Assembly (NCBI GenBank): GCA_021298935.1
Contig: JAJTHR010000252.1
Coordinates: 1-13,370, forward strand
Reading direction: 5' to 3'
DNA: 13,370 nucleotides
Source of the DNA: Parachlamydia sp.
GTDB lineage: Bacteria; Chlamydiota; Chlamydiia; Chlamydiales; Parachlamydiaceae
Below the pieces are notes generated by a model, which was not told the DNA's origin, searched no databases, and was given only the letters and a program-made list of their open reading frames with translations. Position numbers and translations under genes: made by a program. This document shows positions 1 to 4,738 of this stretch, piece by piece (within the stretch, counting starts at the first letter, position 1; each line of letters begins with the position of its first letter).

Positions 1-114
1 ATAAATTTGACTTGTGATCACCTTCATCTTTAAAAGATCTCTCCTTGTTGATATTCAAAGATATCAACTTCGAAAAGATCTTTTAAATCTGAAGCGCTGA
101 CAAGTCAACTTTAT
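1..114. repeat. Long imperfect palindrome, possibly continuing past the window edge
   Basis: Two arms (about 1-54 and 61-114) are reverse complements with small symmetric interruptions. Positions 1-15 pair with 100-114 (14 of 15), 22-40 with 76-94 (17 of 19), and 47-54 with 61-68 (8 of 8: GTTGATAT / ATATCAAC), around a 6-nt loop at 55-60. About 39 of 54 arm positions pair, far more than chance. It could be a MITE-like mobile element with terminal inverted repeats, a cruciform or large RNA hairpin, or a strong bidirectional terminator. There is no U-tract directly after it, which argues against a simple terminator. The left boundary is not visible, so target-site duplications cannot be judged. 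Confidence 0.8.
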
Positions 115-226
115 GGTTTTATTTTTGGGAAATGGTATTACAAATTATATTTGCCATAAATGCAAGCATCATCTTGTTGGAAACAATAAATTGATAGTAT
201 GTTTGAAATGGCTTTTAAAAGAATTA

Positions 227-254
227 TTGACGATATTGCTATTTCTTGTTAAAA
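227..254 (+). promoter_or_regulatory. Possible sigma-70-like promoter for the 62-aa gene
   Basis: TTGACG at 227-232 matches the -35 consensus at five of six positions. It is followed after 16 nt by TTAAAA at 249-254, a poor -10. The predicted start would fall just upstream of the ribosome binding site at 275-279. The -10 match is weak, and AT-rich DNA produces such pairs by chance. The stretch 115-287 otherwise shows no convincing gene. Confidence 0.25.
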
Positions 255-274
255 AAAATGCTTACCAAAAAAAT

Positions 275-279
275 GGAGG
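275..279 (+). promoter_or_regulatory. Ribosome binding site setting the start at 288
   Basis: GGAGG lies 8 nt before the ATG at 288. It is among the best Shine-Dalgarno matches in the window and decides in favour of the short (62-aa) form of this protein. Confidence 0.75.
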
Positions 280-287
280 CGTTTTTT

Positions 288-476
288 ATGAAATCTTCCG
301 ATCTATCCCCTGATCATTCCGATAAAATTTCAAGAGGCCCAATTAAAAAACCAAGCGAGGAACCAGAGGTTTTTTGGATCAACGGCTCTGTTTTTTCTGA
401 AGATTCCCCTAAAGATTTATCTCTGAATCATGATGAATATCTTTACGGGGGACCGGGCAAATGGCCACATCATTAA
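288..476 (+). CDS. Small acidic protein, candidate antitoxin of the PIN gene
   Basis: A 62-residue protein rich in Asp, Glu, Ser and Pro. The start at 288 is chosen because GGAGG at 275-279 lies 8 nt upstream. A longer in-frame TTG start at 246 would put this site inside the gene. There is no signal peptide or membrane segment. The C-terminus ends in a Gly/Pro/Trp/His-rich tail after the segment NHDEYLYGG. I do not recognise a named family or a clear DNA-binding fold. Its position, 70-odd nt upstream of a PIN-domain gene on the same strand, is typical of VapB-like antitoxins, which are small and lie directly before the toxin. The antitoxin role is inferred from context only. It could instead be an unrelated small protein. 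Confidence 0.6.
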   Translation: MKSSDLSPDHSDKISRGPIKKPSEEPEVFWINGSVFSEDSPKDLSLNHDEYLYGGPGKWPHH

Positions 477-489
477 AAACCACCAGTAA

Positions 490-875
490 AAAAAATTCAT
501 CCATTTCTATGAGATTTTCTCAAGCTATGTCAATCGTGGCGCCACAACGATGGTTGCAAAACCTATTCCGCCATGGAATCAATTAAATGAAGACTATTGC
601 ATCACAAGCAGCTTTGTGTTGGACCAGTTTTTTACCGATATCGCTCGTATCGGGGGGTATCGGTTGGCTGCCGAGAAAGCACAGGAAATTTATGCGTTGG
701 AAGGAAGTAAATTAGAGATTTTGCGGCCGATCTTGGCTGACGAGTTATTGGCAGCGGAAATGTTGGGAAAATTTTCCGACGTCAACTTTACTGATTGCAT
801 CTCTTTTGCACTCATGAATGCTCACCAGATTCCTTTTAATAACGATTTTAAAATTTTTAAATACTTCAATTATAT
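490..875 (+). pseudogene. Degenerate first PIN domain, frameshifted at its 5' end
   Basis: Residues encoded from about 590 (ITSSFVLDQFF ... NFTDCISF ... FNNDF) align throughout with the intact second PIN copy (YTSNFVLDEFF ... SFTDCVSF ... FDSDF). The expected preceding segment is not in this frame. It appears in the +1-shifted frame at 534-587, where HNDGCKTYSAMESIK matches HHEDALKAWKSIK of copy 2, and a stop follows at 588. Re-joining the frames near 586 restores a continuous PIN sequence. The frame of the ATG at 550 also reads upstream to a stop at 487-489, where a weak FIH-like strand could be the relic of the first FID strand. Three of the four usual acidic positions are lost in copy 1: the first Asp is absent or shifted out of frame, VLDE became VLDQ, and FD became FN. 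This domain is very probably inactive. Confidence 0.65.
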
Positions 876-1380
876 TGACAGCTGTTTTTTTATTAGGGAT
901 AATATTTTCATTGATCCGATGCCTTCAAACTTCAATTTTCGCAATTCCGTTTTTATCGATACGAGTGCATTCCTGGCCGGATCGTTTAAAAAGGACCAGC
1001 ATCATGAGGACGCTTTGAAGGCATGGAAGTCAATCAAGCAAGAAAAAATTCAATGCTATACGAGCAACTTTGTTCTGGATGAGTTTTTTACTTTGCTTGC
1101 TAAAAGGGTGGATCATGTAACTGCTTCTAAACAAGCTAAAGCTCTTCTTAATAGTTCTGACATAAAGATAATGCGTCCCACAAGGGAAACAGAGGTCAAA
1201 GCTTCCAGTTTTTTTAACCTTTCTGCAGGGAGCAAAATTAGTTTTACTGACTGTGTTTCTTTTATTTTAATGGAAGAATATCGGATCGAGCGTGCCTTTT
1301 CATTCGACAGCGATTTTGAAAAGCCTGGGGGATTTCACATGTATCCTGAAACAAAAGGAAGTAGAAATAGGAATGTCTGA
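550..1380 (+). CDS. Tandem PIN-domain protein; C-terminal copy is an intact VapC-like RNase
   Basis: A 276-residue open frame. Residues 1 to about 105 hold a truncated, inactive-looking PIN copy. Residues about 130-268 hold a complete PIN domain with the expected acidic residues: FIDTSAF (first Asp), VLDEFF (Glu), SFTDCVSF (Asp) and FSFDSDF (Asp). PIN proteins of the VapC group are Mg/Mn-dependent endoribonucleases that cut tRNA or rRNA and leave 3'-OH and 5'-phosphate ends. The real start is uncertain. The ATG at 550 has no Shine-Dalgarno site and lies after a frameshift. An ATG at 919 would make only the intact PIN domain (153 residues), but the nearest purine-rich site (AGGGA at 895-899) is 19 nt away. 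The gene is followed after 2 nt by an RNA ligase and preceded by a candidate antitoxin. The PIN call is firm; the substrate is unknown. Confidence 0.75.
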   Translation: MVAKPIPPWNQLNEDYCITSSFVLDQFFTDIARIGGYRLAAEKAQEIYALEGSKLEILRPILADELLAAEMLGKFSDVNFTDCISFALMNAHQIPFNNDFKIFKYFNYIDSCFFIRDNIFIDPMPSNFNFRNSVFIDTSAFLAGSFKKDQHHEDALKAWKSIKQEKIQCYTSNFVLDEFFTLLAKRVDHVTASKQAKALLNSSDIKIMRPTRETEVKASSFFNLSAGSKISFTDCVSFILMEEYRIERAFSFDSDFEKPGGFHMYPETKGSRNRNV

Positions 1381-1382
1381 TA

Positions 1383-2018
1383 ATGGGAAATAACTACAAA
1401 TATCCTCGCACACCGCATCTTCCCTGGTCTCCGGGGAGGTCAAGCGAGGATGATCTCGTTTTAAAAGATACCTACCAGTTTTTTGGCAAGCAAGTGATCG
1501 TGACTGAAAAATTAGACGGGGAAAATACAAGCATGTACAAGGATTACCTGCATGCTCGCTCCATAAATTTTAAATCCCATATTTCAAGGGATTGGATAAA
1601 AAAAATGCACAGCCAGCTAGCTCACCTTATTCCAGAGGGTTGGAGATTATGTGGGGAAAATTTGTATGCCAGGCATTCTATAACCTACACAAGCCTGGAG
1701 AGCTATTTTTACTTATTTTCTATCTGGAATGAAAATAATGTCTGTTTGGATTGGCAGCAAACGCTTGAATGGGCTGAATTACTAGGATTAAAAACGCCCC
1801 AAGTCCTTTATCAAGGGAGCTGGGATGAAAGAAAAATAACAAATTTAGCTAAAACGCTGAATACAAATGTTTGTGAAGGGTATGTCGTACGAACCGCCTC
1901 ACATTTCTCTTATCATAATTTTGGCCAGCATGTCGCTAAGTGGGTAAGGAAATCACATGTGACAACAGATGAGAACTGGATTCACCAGGCGGTCATTCCT
2001 AATATTTTAAAGCGCTGA
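1383..2018 (+). CDS. Minimal ATP-dependent RNA ligase (Rnl2/PF09414-like)
   Basis: A 211-residue covalent nucleotidyltransferase. Motif I is EKLDGEN with catalytic Lys43, which would carry AMP. Motif III is CGENLYARHS (residues 90-99), motif IIIa is YFYLFSIW (108-115), motif IV is CEGYVVR (164-170) and motif V is AKWVRK (185-190). All ligase motifs are present in the right order, so an active enzyme is expected. There is no C-terminal accessory domain and no fused kinase or phosphatase, so it should need ready-made 3'-OH and 5'-phosphate RNA ends. AGGA at 1369-1372 precedes the ATG by 10 nt, inside the end of the PIN gene, which suggests co-expression. Its last 20 nt overlap, on the opposite strand, the end of the 104-aa gene. 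RNA rather than DNA as substrate is inferred from resemblance to bacterial RNA ligases with the same YPRTPHLPWSPG start. Confidence 0.88.
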   Translation: MGNNYKYPRTPHLPWSPGRSSEDDLVLKDTYQFFGKQVIVTEKLDGENTSMYKDYLHARSINFKSHISRDWIKKMHSQLAHLIPEGWRLCGENLYARHSITYTSLESYFYLFSIWNENNVCLDWQQTLEWAELLGLKTPQVLYQGSWDERKITNLAKTLNTNVCEGYVVRTASHFSYHNFGQHVAKWVRKSHVTTDENWIHQAVIPNILKR

Positions 2019-2313
2019 GCGTAGGGGCTCCCAAATCCAATAGCTCTTCCAGATGATCCAAAAGCTCGATAATTCCCTCTACGCTATTATGTTTTAACGT
2101 TAGTCTTATTTTATGAAAAATACACTGATAATCGGCATATTCTTTATAATGTGTTTCCACTTCTTTTTCTAACCGGTCTAAATAGAGTCCCATTTCATAG
2201 GGAATATCTGTTATTTCCTGAAAATTTTCCGCAAGAGCGGAGGGCTCTTGCGAAAGGATAGCTGTTTCACTTTTTTGCCTTCTAAAAAAATTCTCGACGA
2301 TTAGCTCGTCCAT
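1999..2313 (-). CDS. Unknown small protein, last gene of the tssF-tssL arm
   Basis: A 104-residue protein of no family I recognise. It is acidic and mostly helical in appearance. Residues about 43-92 (YLDRLEKEVETHYKEY onward, then ELLDHLEELLDLG) could form a coiled coil or helical bundle. There is no signal peptide or membrane segment, so it should be cytoplasmic. The start is supported by AGGGGT at 2319-2324, 5 nt upstream and overlapping the tssL stop codon, which is typical of translational coupling. Its 3' end overlaps the convergent RNA ligase gene by 20 nt. From position it is a candidate T6SS accessory or chaperone/adaptor protein; nothing in the sequence proves this. Confidence 0.65.
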   Translation of the reverse strand: MDELIVENFFRRQKSETAILSQEPSALAENFQEITDIPYEMGLYLDRLEKEVETHYKEYADYQCIFHKIRLTLKHNSVEGIIELLDHLEELLDLGAPTLSALKY

Positions 2314-2322
2314 CTTTTACCC

Positions 2323-2943
2323 CTACTGAAACTTGGCAAATAATTTTAAACATCCGAAAGTCACGGCAAAAAGGGCAAATGAAAGGCTGTAGCAATGCCA
2401 TTTCTTTATCCACGATTTTTTTTGCGTTTCAAGGGTGTGCTGCGCAGCAGCTTTCTTCTTTGGCGGAATGAAAACAGGCACCTTGTCTTTCAGCATATCC
2501 AAATATTTGGCAATTTGTGTTTTGGAGTCCTTGTACTTACCCTGAAATCCTCTTTTTAACATGGCATAATAGACTTGGAAGACAATGTTGGGAATATTGG
2601 GGTCATCCAAAATATCATCCAAACTTTTAAAGAAAATTTCTCCGGCATTGTAGGAAGAAAAAAAATCTTTTTGCAGCGGAGCCCATTTAATTTTATTTGA
2701 ATTGTAGTCGTAGGCTTGCATCTTTTCATCAAGTGCCGCCACAATAGGGAAAAGTACAAGAGAAGCCTGGTACTTGTCCATTCGTTGTTCAAGACCCGAT
2801 CGAAGGGTTTCTAGGGTATTCGTCATTTTATCCCTTGAGCGGTCCATATCTTCTGTATGCATGGGGCTTTTTTCGAAGACCCCCCTTTCCTTATCCAGTT
2901 CGTTAAGAAAAAAGGAAATCTCTTGCCAGTAGAGATAGTTCAT
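2323..2943 (-). CDS. tssL: T6SS inner-membrane protein TssL (DotU/IcmH family)
   Basis: A 206-residue tail-anchored protein. The cytoplasmic domain carries the family pattern: a helix ending in ALDEKM (residues 70-75), then W87 with the stretch PLQKDFFSSYNAGEIFFKSL (89-108), and VFQVYYAMLKRGFQGKY (121-137), matching the LGFxGRY box of TssL/DotU. A single transmembrane helix at about 185-203 close to the C-terminus is the usual anchor. There is no peptidoglycan-binding extension. TssL joins TssM and TssJ in the trans-envelope complex and contacts the baseplate. The start at 2943 is chosen because AGAGGA (2951-2956) lies 7 nt upstream. A TTG 21 codons earlier (3006) has no good site. With this start the gene overlaps tssF by 41 nt in another frame. 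IcmH of type IVB systems is related, but the neighbouring tssF and tssJ point to T6SS. Confidence 0.88.
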   Translation of the reverse strand: MNYLYWQEISFFLNELDKERGVFEKSPMHTEDMDRSRDKMTNTLETLRSGLEQRMDKYQASLVLFPIVAALDEKMQAYDYNSNKIKWAPLQKDFFSSYNAGEIFFKSLDDILDDPNIPNIVFQVYYAMLKRGFQGKYKDSKTQIAKYLDMLKDKVPVFIPPKKKAAAQHTLETQKKSWIKKWHCYSLSFALFAVTFGCLKLFAKFQ

Positions 2944-4564
2944 TTTTTGTTCCTCTTTTAAAGATTGTGGGTTTTTTATTTCTTGGAAAATGGACTTTCG
3001 TTTCAACTTCGAAACTAGAGAGCCAGCAATTTAACAAATCATTGACATATTTAAAAAATAGCAGGACAAGCTCCCAGCGCTGCCCTTCTAAATCTTTTAG
3101 GAAAAATTCATATTCAATCAAGGCATTCATTTGATTTTGATTGTAACGTTCATTGATCCTAAGTTCTTTTATCAACGAGGGGATGGCATCAAAATGACTA
3201 TTATACAAATTTTTCATTGTATTCATGATGAAAATAATTTCGTTGGTTGACAGCCGGTTTTGATTTTTTAATGATAAAATGCGAATCAAAAAATTGGGGT
3301 CATCTTCAAGGGTTGTCTCATAGCGATGCATGGATCCTAAAAGGCGCGCCTGGATGCCAAGTGACTGGACTTCTGAAAAAATGAGATCAAGCTCATCATT
3401 AATGTAATCGGAAAACCAGGGCTGTGTCCAGAGGGCCTCTGTCATGACGGTCTTAGGCTGCTGAAAGGCATTCGGTAAATTCAGCACCATTTCATTTGTA
3501 AAATAATCGACTTCGTAAGAACTCTCACCATGCATGCTCAAGAATCCGGGGGCAATCGTTTTTGTTCCGACCGATAGCACTTCCGAAACATGCAGGACAG
3601 TATGGAGCTTAAATTTATGAATAGGTTCGGGATGCATCAGGGGATAGCTGTCTTTTGTGCCATCATCAAAAAGGGGTTCTGCAAAGCTTTTTTTCAGATT
3701 GATGATGGGAACGGCATAGGGGATGAAAGATTCGCCATTCAACCGCATTGACTCAGGCCATTTGTCATTCAAATCAAACAGCAGAGTAAACGACTTCCAG
3801 CGCTTTCCTGAAGGGGGAATTTTTAAATTAATAAATAATTCCTGATGTGGAAAATGAAGAAGGGATCGCAGCTGCTCAATCACATGGCTAAAGACCTTCC
3901 TCTCCTGGCTGTCATAGCCATACTCAATGATGCAATCTTTTCCTTTTGCATTTTTATCTTTGCCGTCATCGTAAAAGACATGAACCCTTTCTAAAGCATA
4001 TTGAAGGGCAAATGAAACGCTTAAGGAGGAAAGAAAGCTGTTGAGGTGATTGATATAAAGCCGGAAGGATCCAATTTCATCCGTATTGATATGATGGGAA
4101 GCAAATTCGATTGCAAACTGCCACCCCTCGCCTCCGCGCCTTATAAAATCATGGCTTTTGATCGAGAAAGGAAAAATAGAAATCGTATCCAGTGTTTGAA
4201 ATACAGCCTTTAAATTATTTTTGGTTTTGAAAATGAGCTCGGAACCGGCCGGTACCACCACCTTTTCGGGGAAGCGAATGGAGGGCTTCATTTGAAGCAT
4301 TCCAAAAGCGGGTATGGGGTTGATCAGGTAGGGGAAATACTGCCTGAACAGGCACTGGTGGATGCGCACAATTTTTTCTGTGCCTTGCAACCTGGCACGC
4401 GCCCCGAAAAAAGCCAGCGATTCGATCAGCCGTTTTGTATAAGGATCATCGGTATCGACGGGTGTTTCACCAAACATCGATATATGAGAAGCTCTGAATT
4501 TTTCAATCTGCTGCATCTCTTCTAAATAAGCCTGATAGATTTTATTTTCAGAAGCGGTTTTCAT
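2903..4564 (-). CDS. tssF: T6SS baseplate subunit TssF (VasA/ImpG family)
   Basis: A 553-residue protein, slightly shorter than the usual 580-620. The N-terminus carries the family signature: YLEEMQQIEKF (residues 13-23), DPYTKRLIESLAFFGARARL (40-59), LFRQYFPYLINPIPAFGMLQ (72-91) and VPAGSELIFK (104-113), as in TssF where DPxVxRLxExFAFLxAR is followed by LYPHYLxPxPS. TssF is a core wedge component of the T6SS baseplate, normally bound to TssG and TssK. Unusually, the next gene is tssL rather than tssG, and tssG is not in the window. The ATG at 4564 has no clear Shine-Dalgarno site, and the upstream DNA is A/T only. It is the first gene of the minus-strand arm and is transcribed away from the autotransporter. 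Confidence 0.86.
   Translation of the reverse strand: MKTASENKIYQAYLEEMQQIEKFRASHISMFGETPVDTDDPYTKRLIESLAFFGARARLQGTEKIVRIHQCLFRQYFPYLINPIPAFGMLQMKPSIRFPEKVVVPAGSELIFKTKNNLKAVFQTLDTISIFPFSIKSHDFIRRGGEGWQFAIEFASHHINTDEIGSFRLYINHLNSFLSSLSVSFALQYALERVHVFYDDGKDKNAKGKDCIIEYGYDSQERKVFSHVIEQLRSLLHFPHQELFINLKIPPSGKRWKSFTLLFDLNDKWPESMRLNGESFIPYAVPIINLKKSFAEPLFDDGTKDSYPLMHPEPIHKFKLHTVLHVSEVLSVGTKTIAPGFLSMHGESSYEVDYFTNEMVLNLPNAFQQPKTVMTEALWTQPWFSDYINDELDLIFSEVQSLGIQARLLGSMHRYETTLEDDPNFLIRILSLKNQNRLSTNEIIFIMNTMKNLYNSHFDAIPSLIKELRINERYNQNQMNALIEYEFFLKDLEGQRWELVLLFFKYVNDLLNCWLSSFEVETKVHFPRNKKPTIFKRGTKNELSLLARDFLFS
2951..2956 (-). promoter_or_regulatory. Ribosome binding site setting the tssL start
   Basis: On the minus strand this reads AGAGGA, 7 nt before the ATG at 2943. 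It lies inside the 3' end of tssF and favours the internal start over the upstream TTG at 3006. Confidence 0.65.
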
Positions 4565-4738
4565 GTATTCAATTTAAAATTATTTTTTTTAAGGGAATTA
4601 TAGCGGGTCTTCAATATCAATCAATAAAAAATTTAGTTGCGTTAAAACTTTTAATTTATTAAAAATTTTCCTAGCTAAAATTATTTACCAGAACAAAATG
4701 AAAAAAATGTTTTGGTACCCTCACCCCAGGAATTAGAA
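4565..4738. promoter_or_regulatory. Divergent AT-rich intergenic region between the two arms
   Basis: These 174 bp separate the start of tssF (minus) from the start of the autotransporter (plus) and should hold both promoters. The region is very rich in A/T, with runs such as the T-tract around 4583-4590. TTGCGT at 4637-4642 could be a plus-strand -35, but the nearest -10-like hexamers (TATTAA at 4657-4662, TAAAAT at 4676-4681) have poor spacing. I can support the region but no individual promoter or operator. Confidence 0.45.
4728..4731 (+). promoter_or_regulatory. Ribosome binding site setting the autotransporter start
   Basis: AGGA lies 7 nt before the ATG at 4739. This start also puts the signal peptide exactly at the N-terminus, whereas the upstream TTG (4712) would add nine residues with no binding site. 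Confidence 0.7.

Noticed and set aside
113..313. 66-aa open frame after the palindrome, with a CHKC motif
   Set aside because: There is no ribosome binding site, it overlaps the better-supported gene at 288 in another frame, and its composition looks like translated AT-rich noncoding DNA.
461..586. Short open frame beginning with the ATG at 461
   Set aside because: It overlaps the end of the 62-aa gene, has no start signal, and its translation resembles nothing, while the neighbouring frame carries the PIN relic.
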